DNA of 64,000 bases from Holophagales bacterium (GCA_009845425.1 VXZQ01000009.1:62001-126000), one strand, 5' to 3'; positions 18,406 through 30,458 are shown, numbered from the stretch's first letter. Notes: generated by a model from the letters alone, not told the origin. A program made the numbers and translations.

Positions 18406-19179
18406 GTGACGAGTTCGGCCATTCCCGTCTACTTCGACGTCTTCGGCGCCGTCGTCATGATCTGGTGCGGGCTTACCGTGCCGGTTCTGGTCTACGGCCT
18501 GGTGGGCAAGGACCGGACAGGCCGGGTAGGCGGCCGTGCCTGGGGACCGAACGTCGACCCGCGCTGGGGTTGGCTCCTCATGGAGCTCTCGGCCCTGGTT
18601 GTCTTCCCCGTCGTCTACTTCGCGGCCGGGGAGCGCCACCGGGTCGGCGACCTCCTGATCGGCCTCTGGCTTGCCCACTACGTGCACCGCACCCTCGTGT
18701 GGCCGTGGATCGTCCAGCGCCAGGCGCGTCCGTTCCCCGCCGTCACGGCCGCCTCGGGTTTCGCCTTCAACCTCGTCAACGGCGTGCTCCTGGGCTGGTT
18801 CATGGCCCGGATCGCCGACTATCCGGTGGACTGGTTCTCCGACCCGCGCTTCCGGGCCGGCGCCGCGCTCTTCGTCTTCGGGGCGATTCTCAACATCTCC
18901 TCCGACTACCGCCTGTCATCGCTGCGGGCCAGGGCCTCGGGCGGCGCTGTCCTGCCTCGCGGCGGCGCGTTCGACTCCGTCTCCTGCCCCAACCTGGCCG
19001 GCGAGATCGTCGAGTGGATCGGCTTCGCCCTGATGAGCTGGTCGCTGCCGGGCCTGGCGTTCGCGCTGTGGACCGCCGCCAACCTGATTCCGCGGGCGCT
19101 CTGGCGGCACCGCTGGTACCGGGAGAAGTTCCCCGACTACCCTTCAAACCGCCGGGCGCTTATCCCCGGGCTGCTGTAG
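18406..19179 (+). CDS. Steroid 5-alpha-reductase-like integral membrane protein
   Basis: A 257-residue multi-helix membrane protein of the 3-oxo-5-alpha-steroid 4-dehydrogenase C-terminal/DUF1295 fold. The start is GTG at 18406. About six hydrophobic segments are visible. The diagnostic C-terminal block is intact: NISSDYRLSSLRA, PRGGAFDSVSCPNLAGEIVEW and HRWYREKFPDYP, which in the family contribute the NADPH and membrane-active-site residues (Asn, Asp, Arg, Glu, Tyr). In bacteria such proteins may act on sterol, hopanoid-like or isoprenoid substrates, or be quinone or lipid methyltransferase relatives; the real substrate is unknown. It is divergent from sufR and convergent with the AI-2E family gene (9 bp apart). 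Confidence 0.85.
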   Translation: MTSSAIPVYFDVFGAVVMIWCGLTVPVLVYGLVGKDRTGRVGGRAWGPNVDPRWGWLLMELSALVVFPVVYFAAGERHRVGDLLIGLWLAHYVHRTLVWPWIVQRQARPFPAVTAASGFAFNLVNGVLLGWFMARIADYPVDWFSDPRFRAGAALFVFGAILNISSDYRLSSLRARASGGAVLPRGGAFDSVSCPNLAGEIVEWIGFALMSWSLPGLAFALWTAANLIPRALWRHRWYREKFPDYPSNRRALIPGLL

Positions 19180-19188
19180 GGCCGGGTC

Positions 19189-20292
19189 TCAGCCCTCCGT
19201 CTCTCCGCCCGACGCCGGCGCCAGACGTTCCGCCTCCCGGCTGTCGCCGAGCAGCACGGCCACCCAGCGGAACTCCTCCGTGTTCTCGAGCAGGATCTTG
19301 ACCACCATCGTCAGCGGCACCGACAGCAGCATGCCGACCGGTCCCCACACCCAGCCCCAGAAGACGAGGGAGAGCACGACCACCAGGGTCGAAAGGCCGA
19401 GCCGCCGTCCCAGAAGCGGCGGCTCGATGAAGTTACCGATCACCATGTTGACGACCAGATAGCCCAGGGCGACGAGCAACGCGCGGCCGACGCCGATCTG
19501 GACCATGGCCAGGAGCGTCGTCGGCACCGCCGCGATGATCGACCCGAGGTTCGGGATGAAGTTGAGGACGAAGGCCACCAGCCCCCAGAAGACCGCGAAC
19601 TCGACGCCCAGCACGCCGACCCAGATGCCGATCAACAGGCCCGTGGCCAGGCTGATCACCGTCTTGATCCCCATGTAGTGCTGGATATCGTGCATGGCGC
19701 GGGCGAAGCGCGCCTCGGCGCCGGCGCTGCCGAAGGCCGCGCGCACCTTGGGGCCGAAGGTCGCCGCCTCGAAGAGGGTGAAGATGACGATCAGCGAGAT
19801 GACGAGGAACGAAGACAGAGCGGCCGTCGTCGCGCGCAGGGTCCGGTTCACGAAGTCGACCAGGAAGCCTGGCTCGAAACGCGAGAACAACGCAAGCGGC
19901 AGGGAGTCGTCGCCCGCCAGCCCACTGGCGACGGGCACTCCCCGCTCCTCCAGCCACTCGCCGCCGTCTTCGATCCACATCGTCAGGGTGGACTGGATCT
20001 CGCCCATTTCGCCCGCGACCTGGTTCGCGGTGGAACCGACCAGATAGCCGACCAGGGCGAGCACCAGCAGGTCCATCAGGATCGTGCCGAGAACGGCGAC
20101 GATCATCGGCAGGCGCTGCTGCAGCCAGGTCAGGACGGGCAGGCTGATCGCCGCGATGAAGACCGCGACCAGGAACGGGATCATGATCGACGACGCGGCC
20201 CGCAGGCCGGCGACCAGGACGACGACGCAGGCCGCGACCAGCAGCAGGCGCATCGGCGTGCCGATGTCTCTTCGCTGGTCGTCCTGGGTCAT
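19189..20292 (-). CDS. AI-2E family transporter
   Basis: A 367-residue polytopic membrane protein of the AI-2E/PerM/YhhT family. Two N-terminal helix pairs (LLLVAACVVVLVAGLRAAS and IMIPFLVAVFIAAISLPVL regions) are followed by a long extracytoplasmic segment. The conserved C-terminal bundle then carries the family hallmarks GVLGVEFAVFWGLVAFVLNFIP as two adjoining stretches, PNLGSIIAAVPTTLLA and LVFWGWVWGPVGMLLSVPLT. Members variously export autoinducer-2, organic solutes or Na+ (in exchange for H+); the substrate here cannot be assigned. ATG start four bases after acs, so it belongs to the pckA-acs transcript. Confidence 0.92.
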   Translation of the reverse strand: MTQDDQRRDIGTPMRLLLVAACVVVLVAGLRAASSIMIPFLVAVFIAAISLPVLTWLQQRLPMIVAVLGTILMDLLVLALVGYLVGSTANQVAGEMGEIQSTLTMWIEDGGEWLEERGVPVASGLAGDDSLPLALFSRFEPGFLVDFVNRTLRATTAALSSFLVISLIVIFTLFEAATFGPKVRAAFGSAGAEARFARAMHDIQHYMGIKTVISLATGLLIGIWVGVLGVEFAVFWGLVAFVLNFIPNLGSIIAAVPTTLLAMVQIGVGRALLVALGYLVVNMVIGNFIEPPLLGRRLGLSTLVVVLSLVFWGWVWGPVGMLLSVPLTMVVKILLENTEEFRWVAVLLGDSREAERLAPASGGETEG

Positions 20293-20296
20293 CGGT

Positions 20297-22240
20297 TCAA
20301 CTCGTGGCGGCGCGGTGGTCCTCGACCAGGCCGTCGACGACGGCCGGTTCGGCCAGGGTCGTCACGTCACCGAGATCCTCGTACTCGCCGGCGGCGATCT
20401 TGCGCAGCACGCGGCGCATGATCTTGCCGGACCGGGTCTTCGGCAGGCCGCCGGCGACGTGGATGTGGTCCGGGGTGGCGATCGGTCCGATCACCGTGCG
20501 CACCTGCTGGCGCAGTTCGGCCACCAGTTCCGTCCGCTCCCGGCTCTCCGCCTCCGGCGTGATCAGCACGTAGGCGTAGATGCCGACGCCCTTGATCTCG
20601 TGCGGGCAGCCGACGACCGCGGCCTCGGCCACGGCGTCGTGCGCCACCAGGGCGCTCTCGATCTCGGCCGTGCCGAGGCGGTGCCCCGACACGTTGAGCA
20701 CGTCGTCCACGCGGCCGGTGATCCAGTAGTAGCCGTTCCCGTCCCGGCGGCAGCCATCCCCGGTGAAGTACATGCCCCGATAGGTGCTGAAGTACGTCTC
20801 GACGAAGCGCTGGTGGTCGCCGTAGATCGTCCGCGCCTGCCCGGGCCACGAGCGCTTGAGGCACAGGTTGCCGCTCCGGTCGTTGCCTTCGAGTTCGTTG
20901 CCTTCGGCGTCCACCAGCACCGGTTCGACGCCGAAGAAGGGAAGCGTCGCGGAGCCCGGGACCAGCGGCGTGGCGCCCGGCAGCGGAGTGATCAGGATTC
21001 CGCCCGTCTCCGTCTGCCACCACGTGTCGACGACCGGACACTGGCCGTTCCCGACGACGTCGTGGTACCAGTTCCAGACTTCGGGGTTGATCGGTTCGCC
21101 GACCGAACCGAGAACCCGCAGCGAACCGCGGTCGTACGCCGTGACCCACTGGTCGCCCTCGCGAGCGATCGCCCGCAGCGCGGTCGGCGCGGTGTAGAAG
21201 AGGGTCACCCCCAGGTCGTCCACGACCTGCCAGTAGCGGCCCGGATCGGGGTAGGTCGGCACCGACTCGAACATGACGCTGGTCGCGCCGTTCGCGAGCG
21301 GGCCGTAGACGATGTAGCTGTGTCCCGTGACCCAGCCGATGTCGGCGGCGCAGAAGTGGATGTCGTCGTCGTGGTGATCGAAGATCAACCGGTGCGTCAT
21401 CGAGGCGTAGAGCAGGTAGCCGCCGGTGGTGTGGAGCACGCCCTTCGGTTTGCCGGTCGAGCCGCTGGTGTAGAGCACGAAGAGCGGCGCCTCGGCGTCG
21501 AGCCGCGCCACCGGCGCCGTCGCCCGCTGCTTCGCCGTCTCCTCGTGAAGCCAGAGGTCGCGCCCGGGGGCCATCGGGACCTCGGTGTCCGTGCGCCGCG
21601 CGACCAGCATGTGCTCGACCAGGTCCAGTCCCTCGACCGCCTGGTCGCACGTCGCCTTCAGCGGAATCGTGCGGCCGCCGCGCAGACCTTCGTTCGCGGT
21701 CACCAGCAGCCGGCAACCGGCGTCGACGATGCGCTCGCGCAGGCTCTCGGCGGAGAAGCCGGCGAAGACGACCGAATGCACCGCGCCGATCCGGGCGCAG
21801 GCGAGCATCGTGTAGGCCAGTTCCGGGATCATGGGCAGGTAGATGCAGACCCGGTCGCCCTCGCCGATCCCGAGCGAGGTCAGCACGTTGGCGATCCGGC
21901 AGACGTTCCGCATGAGCTCCCGGTAGCTGATCCGGTGGTAGCGGCCCGGTTCGTCCTCGACCCAGATCAGGGCGGTCTTGTCGGGCCGCGTGGCGGCGTG
22001 ACGGTCGACGCAGTTGGCGCAGGCGTTCAGCACGCCGTCCTCGAACCAGGCGAAGTCGACGGCCTCGAAGTCCCAGCGCCCCGCCGACCGCGGCTCGGTG
22101 AACCAGTCCAGGGAACGGGTCTGTTCGAGCCAGAAGCCGTCCGGATCCTCGATCGACTGCCGGTACAGCTTCCTGTACGCGTCCATGCCGTCGACGTGGG
22201 CGCGGCCGCTGGAAGAGATCGCACTCTTGACGGGAATCAT
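20297..22240 (-). CDS. acs: Acetyl-CoA synthetase
   Basis: AMP-forming acetate-CoA ligase, 647 residues, normal length. The ATG at 22240 is preceded by GGGAGAG. Motifs: N-terminal ACS segment [16 protein letters not shown], the P-loop-like [18 protein letters not shown], the acetate-pocket region [25 protein letters not shown], the hinge region [20 protein letters not shown], and the C-terminal [10 protein letters not shown] with the acetylatable catalytic lysine. It sits 19 bp behind pckA. Together they fit growth on acetate or other C2/C3 carbon with gluconeogenesis. Confidence 0.97.
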   Translation of the reverse strand: MIPVKSAISSSGRAHVDGMDAYRKLYRQSIEDPDGFWLEQTRSLDWFTEPRSAGRWDFEAVDFAWFEDGVLNACANCVDRHAATRPDKTALIWVEDEPGRYHRISYRELMRNVCRIANVLTSLGIGEGDRVCIYLPMIPELAYTMLACARIGAVHSVVFAGFSAESLRERIVDAGCRLLVTANEGLRGGRTIPLKATCDQAVEGLDLVEHMLVARRTDTEVPMAPGRDLWLHEETAKQRATAPVARLDAEAPLFVLYTSGSTGKPKGVLHTTGGYLLYASMTHRLIFDHHDDDIHFCAADIGWVTGHSYIVYGPLANGATSVMFESVPTYPDPGRYWQVVDDLGVTLFYTAPTALRAIAREGDQWVTAYDRGSLRVLGSVGEPINPEVWNWYHDVVGNGQCPVVDTWWQTETGGILITPLPGATPLVPGSATLPFFGVEPVLVDAEGNELEGNDRSGNLCLKRSWPGQARTIYGDHQRFVETYFSTYRGMYFTGDGCRRDGNGYYWITGRVDDVLNVSGHRLGTAEIESALVAHDAVAEAAVVGCPHEIKGVGIYAYVLITPEAESRERTELVAELRQQVRTVIGPIATPDHIHVAGGLPKTRSGKIMRRVLRKIAAGEYEDLGDVTTLAEPAVVDGLVEDHRAATS

Positions 22241-22259
22241 CCGACTCTCCCTGCCGGCC

Positions 22260-23849
<1,590 letters not shown>

Positions 23850-23915
23850 CTTCAACTACCTCGTCACGGTCGAGAGCGAGAAGCGGTCCCGCCTCACCGT
23901 CCAGGCCACAAGCAG

Positions 23916-23990
23916 TGGCTCCTCGGGAGGGATTCGAACCCCCAACATTTCGGTTAACAGCCGAACGCTCTACCGTTGAGCTACCGAGGA
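23916..23990 (-). tRNA. tRNA-Asn (anticodon GTT)
   Basis: A 75-nt cloverleaf. Acceptor arms TCCTCGG and CCGAGGA pair over 7 bp, with discriminator G and an encoded CCA. The anticodon loop CTGTTAA sits on a TTCGG/CCGAA stem, giving anticodon GTT. The T-loop GTTCGAATC is standard. It has its own promoter upstream. Confidence 0.97.
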
Positions 23991-24033
23991 AGAATCCGCC
24001 TCAAGGCAAACAGCGGCGGGCGACACGGAGTTC

Positions 24034-24063
24034 ATCTTAGGGAGGCTTGAAGCCGGCTGTCAA
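24034..24063 (-). promoter_or_regulatory. Promoter of tRNA-Asn
   Basis: TTGACA (24058-24063) and TAAGAT (24034-24039) with an 18-base spacer, read on the minus strand. The predicted start is about 37 bases before the tRNA. The perfect -35 box sits just after the rpoD stop and a small CCCC-TGC-GGGG hairpin that could terminate the rpoD operon weakly. Confidence 0.75.
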
Positions 24064-24081
24064 ACCCCGCAGGGGCGGCCG

Positions 24082-25806
24082 CTACAGGCGGTTGCGGTAG
24101 GGGCTCAGTTGCCCCGAGCGACTCGGATGACGCAGCTTGCGGAGCGCCTTCGATTCGATCTGACGGATCCGCTCGCGCGTCACGTTGAAGGAACGCCCCA
24201 CGTCCTCCAGCGTCGACTCGGCGCCGTCACCGACCCCGAAGCGCATCCGGAGCACGAGCTCCTCCCGCGGGCTGAGCGTCTGCAGGACCGCCGCGGTCTG
24301 CTCGCTGAGGTTCTTCAGGAGCAGCGTGTCGAGCGGCGAGACGGCGCTCGCGTCCTCGATGAAGTCGCCAAGGGAGGAGTCCGCCTCTTCGCCGATCGGT
24401 GTCTCGAGCGAGATCGGTTCCTGCGCGATCTTCATGATCTCGCGGACGTGCGACACCTCCATGTCCATCTGCTCGGCGATTTCGGCGACAGTGGGCTCCC
24501 GGCCCAGTTCCTGGACCATCGCGCGGCTGGTCCGGGTGAGCTTGTTGATCGTGTCGATCATGTGGACCGGGATGCGAATGGTCCTTGCCTGGTCGGCGAT
24601 CGCCCGCGTGATCGCCTGACGGATCCACCAGGTCGCGTACGTCGAGAACTTGTAGCCGCGGCGGTACTCGAACTTCTCCACCGCGCGAATGAGCCCGATG
24701 TTGCCGTCCTGAATCAGGTCGAGGAGCTGCAGTCCGCGGTTCGTGTACTTCTTCGCGATGGACACGACCAGGCGAAGGTTCGCCAGGATCATCTCGGAGC
24801 GCGCCTGCTCGCAGATCGCCTCGCCTCGCCGCACCTTGCTCAGCGTCGCGGTCACCTGCGCGAGGGTCGTGCCATAGCGCTCCTCCGACGCCCGGAGGCG
24901 CGCGCGGTACTTCTCGATCCGGCGCCGCTGCAGGGCGCCGAGTTCCGTGTCGCGCTCCCGGTCGAGCGCGATCTGCGCCCGGCGGATGTCCCGGTCGTGG
25001 CGCGAAATCTCCGCGTAGAGCTGCTTGAGGATCTCGACCAGGCGGCTGCGCGTCTGCGCCGTCAACTCGATCGAGCGGATCTGCTCGGTGATCTTGCCCG
25101 CCGTGCGATCGACCTCCCGTTCGATTTCCGCGAAGCGATCGCTGCCCGGCCGGCAGCGATCGCTCTGCCGGCGCAGACGGCGCACCTGCCGGTCGAGCGT
25201 CTCGATCGCCCGGAAGATCCGGAGGTTCTTCTCGATCCGGTCCCTGGCGCTCTGGTCGAGGTGGGCGCCGCCATCGGCCAGGAGCTCCCGCATCAGGCGC
25301 CGGTCGCGACGCGCCAGCTCGTTGATCCGCAACAGCTCCCGCAGCACGACCGGGTTGTCGCACAGCGCCTCGAACACGATCCACTCGCCGCGCTCGATCC
25401 GTTTGGCGATCTCCACTTCGCCTTCCCGATCGAGCAGATCGACTCGCCCCATCTCCCGCAGGTAGACCCGCACCGGATCCGTCGTCCGGTCGTGGTGCGT
25501 GAGAACGGCGGGTTCCGGCTCGCCCCGTTCGACGCCGCCGATCGCCGGCAGCGGATCGGAGTCGGTGACGTTGACGAATGCCGGCGGCCGCCGGATCACT
25601 CCCGTGCCCATCGACACCAGACGTGATCGGATCGCGTCCATGTCCCGCGGCTCGGCGAGCAGTTCCTCGGGTAACCGGGTCTCGAGCTCGTCCTGAAGCA
25701 GGTAGCCCTTCTCGCGGCCCAGGTTGAAGATGCCGCGGACCGAGCTGTGGCGCTGCTCGATCGGCTCGATCTCCTCGGCGCGGACGGCCGCCGTGTTCAG
25801 GGCCAC
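24082..25806 (-). CDS. rpoD: Primary sigma factor RpoD (sigma-70)
   Basis: Housekeeping sigma factor, 574 residues. GTG start at 25806 with GAGGAG upstream, 9 bp after dnaG. The N-terminus has a short region 1.1-like segment ([15 protein letters not shown]). Region 1.2 begins around [11 protein letters not shown], then comes an arginine-rich non-conserved region of roughly 190 residues. Region 2 contains [28 protein letters not shown] and [13 protein letters not shown], region 3 [13 protein letters not shown], and region 4 LVLRMRFG and the helix-turn-helix [19 protein letters not shown]. These are the residues that read TTGACA/TATAAT-type promoters, consistent with the promoters found in this window. 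Confidence 0.97.
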   Translation of the reverse strand: MALNTAAVRAEEIEPIEQRHSSVRGIFNLGREKGYLLQDELETRLPEELLAEPRDMDAIRSRLVSMGTGVIRRPPAFVNVTDSDPLPAIGGVERGEPEPAVLTHHDRTTDPVRVYLREMGRVDLLDREGEVEIAKRIERGEWIVFEALCDNPVVLRELLRINELARRDRRLMRELLADGGAHLDQSARDRIEKNLRIFRAIETLDRQVRRLRRQSDRCRPGSDRFAEIEREVDRTAGKITEQIRSIELTAQTRSRLVEILKQLYAEISRHDRDIRRAQIALDRERDTELGALQRRRIEKYRARLRASEERYGTTLAQVTATLSKVRRGEAICEQARSEMILANLRLVVSIAKKYTNRGLQLLDLIQDGNIGLIRAVEKFEYRRGYKFSTYATWWIRQAITRAIADQARTIRIPVHMIDTINKLTRTSRAMVQELGREPTVAEIAEQMDMEVSHVREIMKIAQEPISLETPIGEEADSSLGDFIEDASAVSPLDTLLLKNLSEQTAAVLQTLSPREELVLRMRFGVGDGAESTLEDVGRSFNVTRERIRQIESKALRKLRHPSRSGQLSPYRNRL

Positions 25807-25815
25807 GACATCTCC

Positions 25816-27621
25816 TCAGCGCCCCGACTGCCGGTAGAGCTGGCGGCTGAGCTGCTGCTTCTCCTCGATCATCCGGTGCAGGGTCTCCATGTCACCTTCA
25901 CGCTGTGCGCGATTGATCTCCCGGGCAAGCAGATTGAGCCGCTGTCTGGCGAAACGTCGACCCAACTCGGCGAGACTGAGTCGAAGTTCCGATTCATCCG
26001 ATTCAGAGAAGGCAGACGACCGTTGTAACAAAAGCCCGGCGATCCGGTCAACAGGTCGATCGGTCTCATTGTCCGTGCCGCGCCGGCGTCCCAGGACGTC
26101 CACGAGAGCGCCGGAATCGATCCGCTCCGCCCCCGCTTGAGCCTGCTCGCGCATGGCCTCGTAGATGGCGCGCAGGGCGGGATCGAAGAAGGCATCCGGC
26201 GCCGGCCATTCGATGCCGCGCAGGTCCGGGGCGGCGGCAGTCAGACGCAGCACCTGCTCCTCGATCGACGAAGTCACCGGAGGACGCGATCGCGCAGCGG
26301 GTTCGGGCGAATCCGGCGCGGCCGGCTTCTCCGCGGCGGCTGCGGACTCACGCAGGAGCACGTCGACCTTGACCCCGAGGCGCTCGGCGGCCGTCTCGAA
26401 GTAGCCCCTTCTCGCGATCGGGTCACCGACCCGGTCGATCAGCGTCCGCACTCGCGCGGCCTCGCGGGCGCGCAGCCGGGGGTCGAGCTCGCCGCGGCTG
26501 GGCAGATCGTCGATCTCGATCGCCACCGCATCCCGGGCCTCGGCAACCGTGGCGCGTACCGCCTCGGGTCCCTCGTCGAGCCGCAGCGAGTCCGGATCCT
26601 GGCCCGCCGGAAAGAGCGCGCGGCGGACGTTGAGCCCGGTCTCGAGCATGAGTCCCGCCGCCTTGCGGGCCGCCTCGATGCCGGCGCGGTCACCGTCGTA
26701 ACCGAGAACCACCTCGTCGGTGTAGCGGGACAGCAGCCGCACCTGGTGCCCGGTGAGCGCCGTCCCCATGCTCGCGACCGCCCAGTCGATGCCGGACGCC
26801 GCGGCGCCCAGCACGTCGAAGTAGCCCTCGACCAGGAGCGCCCGGCCCTGTTCCCGGATGCCGCGGCGGGCGGCGTCGAGACCGTAGAGCAGGGTGCCCT
26901 TCCGGAAGTGGTCCGTCTCGTTCGTGTTGACGTACTTGGCCTGGTCGTCGCCGAGGGTGCGTCCGCCGAACGCCAGCAGGCGGCCGGCGGGGGACCGGAT
27001 GGGGAACATCAGCCGGTTGCGGAACCGGTCGTAGGGACGGTCGGGCGCCTTCGGGCTGCGGGCGATCAGCCCGGCGGATTCGAGATCGGGGACCGGGATG
27101 CGTCGGCCCAGATCCTCGATCATCGTCCGCCAGTCGTCGGGTGCGTAGCCGACGCCGAACCGGGTGATCAGCTCCGACGGCACCTTGCGCCGCTGGAGGT
27201 ACTGCTGGGGCACGGCCTCCGTCCTGAGCTTCGCCCGGAAGAAGTCCCAGGCGGCGTCGAGCGCGGCCTGGATGCGTTCGGAGCGGTCGGGCCGGCCGTC
27301 CGCCCCCGGCCCGGTAGCCCGCTGCAGGGGAATCCCGTAGCGCCGGGCCAGGTGCTCGATCGTGGTGGCAAAGGTGTCGCCCGTGAGTTCCATGTGGAAC
27401 CGCAGGGCGTCGCCGCCGGCGCCGCAGCCGAAGCAGTAGTAGAGCTTGCGCTCGGGGTCGAGCGACAGCGAAGGCGTCTTCTCCTTGTGGAAGGGGCAGA
27501 GCGCCACGAAGCGCTGGCCCCGGCGCTCCACCTTCGTGTGCTCGCTGACGAGGTCGATGATGTCGACCGCCTCGCGCACCGCGTCCACCGCCTCATCGGT
27601 GAGCCTGGAGCGCCCCTGCAC
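25816..27621 (-). CDS. dnaG: DNA primase DnaG
   Basis: Synthesises RNA primers at the replication fork; 601 residues. The start appears to be GTG at 27621; no in-frame ATG exists upstream and no strong Shine-Dalgarno is visible. The CHC2 zinc finger is intact: Cys42 and His45 (CPFH), Cys63 and Cys66 (CFGC). The catalytic core has YDRFRNRLMFPI and GGRTLGDDQAKYVNT; TOPRIM follows with ALLVEGYFDVLG and GYDGDRAG. The C-terminal third is the helicase-binding domain. Encoded between mutS2 and rpoD. Confidence 0.96.
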   Translation of the reverse strand: MQGRSRLTDEAVDAVREAVDIIDLVSEHTKVERRGQRFVALCPFHKEKTPSLSLDPERKLYYCFGCGAGGDALRFHMELTGDTFATTIEHLARRYGIPLQRATGPGADGRPDRSERIQAALDAAWDFFRAKLRTEAVPQQYLQRRKVPSELITRFGVGYAPDDWRTMIEDLGRRIPVPDLESAGLIARSPKAPDRPYDRFRNRLMFPIRSPAGRLLAFGGRTLGDDQAKYVNTNETDHFRKGTLLYGLDAARRGIREQGRALLVEGYFDVLGAAASGIDWAVASMGTALTGHQVRLLSRYTDEVVLGYDGDRAGIEAARKAAGLMLETGLNVRRALFPAGQDPDSLRLDEGPEAVRATVAEARDAVAIEIDDLPSRGELDPRLRAREAARVRTLIDRVGDPIARRGYFETAAERLGVKVDVLLRESAAAAEKPAAPDSPEPAARSRPPVTSSIEEQVLRLTAAAPDLRGIEWPAPDAFFDPALRAIYEAMREQAQAGAERIDSGALVDVLGRRRGTDNETDRPVDRIAGLLLQRSSAFSESDESELRLSLAELGRRFARQRLNLLAREINRAQREGDMETLHRMIEEKQQLSRQLYRQSGR

Positions 27622-27686
27622 GACCGCTCATGCTAACCGTCTTGGGTCAGAAGGGTCCGCTCCCAGGTGACGCGCGCGTGGCGGTG

Positions 27687-30191
27687 CTAACGGAGGACGA
27701 CTTCGGTCGCGCCGTCGCCGCCGGCGGAGGGGGGCGCGGGATCGGAACCGGCGACGGCCGGATGGTCCCGGAGATGCGCGCGAACGGCTCGGCGCAGCCG
27801 GCCGCTGCCGTGGCCGTGGACCACCCGGACCCGCTCGCGGCCGGCCGCCAAGGCGCGGTCCAGGTAGGCGTCGAGGGATTCCAGGGCCGGTTCGACCTGT
27901 TGGCCGATGAGCAGCAGTTCCGCCTCCACCGGGTCGGCCTGCGACCGCTGGACCCGGACCCGGCCGGGCGCCGGGGGTTCTCCGCCGGCTACCGCCGCAA
28001 GGTCGGCGCTCGGCGCTCGGACCCGCTTGCCGCGGACCAGCACGGTCGCCTGATCGCCGCGAAGCTCCACGAGTTCACCCAGCCAGCCCAGCGAGCCGTG
28101 GCGGACGCGGGCGCCAAGGGTCAGGGGACGCTGCTCATCCGGCCGCGGCGGCTCCTCCGGTTCCCGATCCGGCGGCGCGTCGACGTCGCCGGCCGCGAGG
28201 GAAGCGCGATCGGCCGCCGCCGACAGGTCCCGGTCGAGTTCTCCGTGCAGGGATGAAGCCGCTCGGGCGAACGCCCGCTTGCCCGGTCCCCGAGGCGTCG
28301 ACGACAACTCCGCCAGCGCCTCATCCAGCCGGCGGCGATTCGCCCGGCGCAGCGCGTCGACTTCACGTCCGAGGGCCTGTTCCAGCCGCTGCCTGGCCGC
28401 CCGCAACGACTCCTGCCGGGTCTCGAAGCGGGCGCGGGCCGTCTCCGCCTCGGCGCTCAGCCGGGCGAGCTCCGCCTCCCGCTCCAGCAGCCGCTCGCGG
28501 AGGCGTTCGTTGCGCTCCAGCACGCGGCGCAGCTTCTGGTGCTCGGAGCCCAGGAAGTGCTCGGCCCGCTCGAGCCAGGCCGGCGGAAGGCCGAGCCGGC
28601 GCGCCAGCGCCAGCGCCTGACTGCCTCCGGGCGGACCGACGACCAACCGGTAGGTGGGGAGGCCGTTCTCCGGGTCGAAACCCATCGCGGCGCAGGAGGC
28701 CGCCTGCGACTCGAGTGCGGCGGCGGCGAGCTGGGTGAGATGCGTCGTCAGAATGCCGAGCGAGCCGCGCTCGACCAGCCCCTCGAGCAGGGCGATACCG
28801 AGTGCGGCGCCTTCCTCCGGATTCGTGCCGGCGCCGACCTCGTCGAGCAGGACCAGGGTCGAGGGCCCGGCCCGGCGCCACACTTCCCGCAGGCGCAGCA
28901 GCCGGGCGCTGAACGTCGACTGCTCGTCGAGGACGCTCTGCTCGTCGCCAACCACCGCCACGATGTGGTCGAGGATCGGCAGGCGGCTTTCCCGCGCGGC
29001 GGGAACCGGCAGGCCTGCCTGGTTCATCAGGCACAACAGCCCCACCGTCTTCAGGGCGACCGTCTTGCCGCCGGCGTTCGGACCGGTCAGGACCAGCGTA
29101 CGGTGGTCGTCGAGCTTCAGGTCGAGCGGCACGACGACCCCCCGGTTGCCGGCCGCCCCCAGCGCCGACTCCCTGCGGTCGGCGAGCCGTGGGTCGAGCA
29201 GCGGGTGGCGAGCGCCCCGGAGTTCGAGCAGCGGCGCCCTGCCGGCCGGATCGTCCGAGGCGACCGTGGCGAGCACGGCGTCGACATCGCCCGCGAAGCG
29301 CACCGCCGCCTGCGTCGCGTCGATGGCAGCCAGGAAGTCGAGGCGCGCGACGATCGCCGGCACGAGAACTTGCACCTGAGCCACCAGCTCGGCCAGGATG
29401 CGGGTGCGCTCGATGTCCCGGTCGGAGGCGATCCGCTCCAGTTCGTCGTTGCCCTCGACCACCTCCGACGGTTCGAAGTAGAAGCTCCTGCCCGAGGCGG
29501 AACGGCCCCTGACCAGACCGGCGAGGCGTCCGCGGCTGCCGGAGGGCAGAAGCACCGAGAGCCGGCCGCCCCGCATGGGAGTGGAGTCGTCCGCCAGGGC
29601 GTTGGCGTGCTCCCGCACATAGACCTGAAGCGAAGCCTCGACCGAGGCCTGGGTGCGCCGGGCGTCCCGGACGAGCGTCCGCAGGCGCGGCGTCGCGTCG
29701 TCCCGCACCTCGCCACGCCGGTCCAGCATGCGACGAAGGCGGCTTGCCAGCCCGGCGCAGCCCGCCCCCTGCTGGCCCGGCGTGGCGGCTTCCGCCGCGC
29801 CGGCCTCCATCAGTCGCAGCGTCTCGACCTCGGCGGCACACTGGGGCGTGGCCTCGAAGTTCTCGAGCCGTTCCAGAACCTCTTCGCTGACCTCGATCGC
29901 CGCCGCCAGGTCGAGCAGCGCCGGCCCGCCCAGGCCCCGACCGTCCCCGTCGAGATGATCGCGGAGATCGAGCAGCCCATCGAGCGACGGCACCAGGACG
30001 CCGCTCTGTTCGATATCGCGGGCGATCTCCGCATAGCGAACCCGGCGCCGTTCGATCTCGCCGCGGTCGTTCGCCGGCTCGATCGCCCGCACCGACTGAC
30101 TGCCGGCGTCCGTCGAGGTGAAACCCGCCAGCACGGCCAGCAGCGACGGAAACTCGAGTGCCTCGGACGTAGCGCCGCTGCAGCAACTCAT
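27687..30191 (-). CDS. mutS2: Endonuclease MutS2
   Basis: MutS-family ATPase lacking the mismatch-recognition domains, involved in suppressing homologous recombination and, in some species, in rescuing collided ribosomes. 834 residues. Core and clamp region to about 350; Walker A TGPNAGGKT near 369-377; Walker B LVLLDEVGAGTNPEEG; H-loop TTHLTQL. A long coiled coil (about 540-640) follows, and a C-terminal Smr nuclease domain containing VEPALESLDAYLDRAL and VRVVHGHGSGRLRRAV. ATG start, 57 bp after rpsU and 65 bp before dnaG. Its placement inside the rpsU-dnaG-rpoD operon is unusual. A ribosome-linked role would fit, but that is inference. Confidence 0.95.
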   Translation of the reverse strand: MSCCSGATSEALEFPSLLAVLAGFTSTDAGSQSVRAIEPANDRGEIERRRVRYAEIARDIEQSGVLVPSLDGLLDLRDHLDGDGRGLGGPALLDLAAAIEVSEEVLERLENFEATPQCAAEVETLRLMEAGAAEAATPGQQGAGCAGLASRLRRMLDRRGEVRDDATPRLRTLVRDARRTQASVEASLQVYVREHANALADDSTPMRGGRLSVLLPSGSRGRLAGLVRGRSASGRSFYFEPSEVVEGNDELERIASDRDIERTRILAELVAQVQVLVPAIVARLDFLAAIDATQAAVRFAGDVDAVLATVASDDPAGRAPLLELRGARHPLLDPRLADRRESALGAAGNRGVVVPLDLKLDDHRTLVLTGPNAGGKTVALKTVGLLCLMNQAGLPVPAARESRLPILDHIVAVVGDEQSVLDEQSTFSARLLRLREVWRRAGPSTLVLLDEVGAGTNPEEGAALGIALLEGLVERGSLGILTTHLTQLAAAALESQAASCAAMGFDPENGLPTYRLVVGPPGGSQALALARRLGLPPAWLERAEHFLGSEHQKLRRVLERNERLRERLLEREAELARLSAEAETARARFETRQESLRAARQRLEQALGREVDALRRANRRRLDEALAELSSTPRGPGKRAFARAASSLHGELDRDLSAAADRASLAAGDVDAPPDREPEEPPRPDEQRPLTLGARVRHGSLGWLGELVELRGDQATVLVRGKRVRAPSADLAAVAGGEPPAPGRVRVQRSQADPVEAELLLIGQQVEPALESLDAYLDRALAAGRERVRVVHGHGSGRLRRAVRAHLRDHPAVAGSDPAPPSAGGDGATEVVLR

Positions 30192-30248
30192 TTTCAGCTC
30201 GGCACCGAATCGCCAAGCTCGGCGCAGCGACCTCGCTGCGCGGACTCC

Positions 30249-30458
30249 CTAGGCGAGGCCGGCGCGGCGCTCTTCAGCCAGGCGCCGCAGCATCTTCTTG
30301 CGCGCCTGCATGACCTTGCGCTTCCGCTTGACCGACGGCTTCTCGAAGTGCTGGCGCTTCTTGAGCTCGGTCAGAATGCCTTCCTTCTCGCACTTCCGCT
30401 TGAAGCGGCGGAGCGCGTTCTCGAAGCTCTCGTCTTCGCGTACCTGCACAACCGGCAT
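30249..30458 (-). CDS. rpsU: Ribosomal protein bS21
   Basis: A 69-residue small-subunit protein, [19 protein letters not shown] then [20 protein letters not shown] and a very basic tail. The correct ATG is at 30458; the open frame runs much further upstream but only this part matches S21. It is the first gene of the rpsU-mutS2-dnaG-rpoD run, preceded by a clear promoter and a leader of roughly 78 bases. Confidence 0.96.
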   Translation of the reverse strand: MPVVQVREDESFENALRRFKRKCEKEGILTELKKRQHFEKPSVKRKRKVMQARKKMLRRLAEERRAGLA

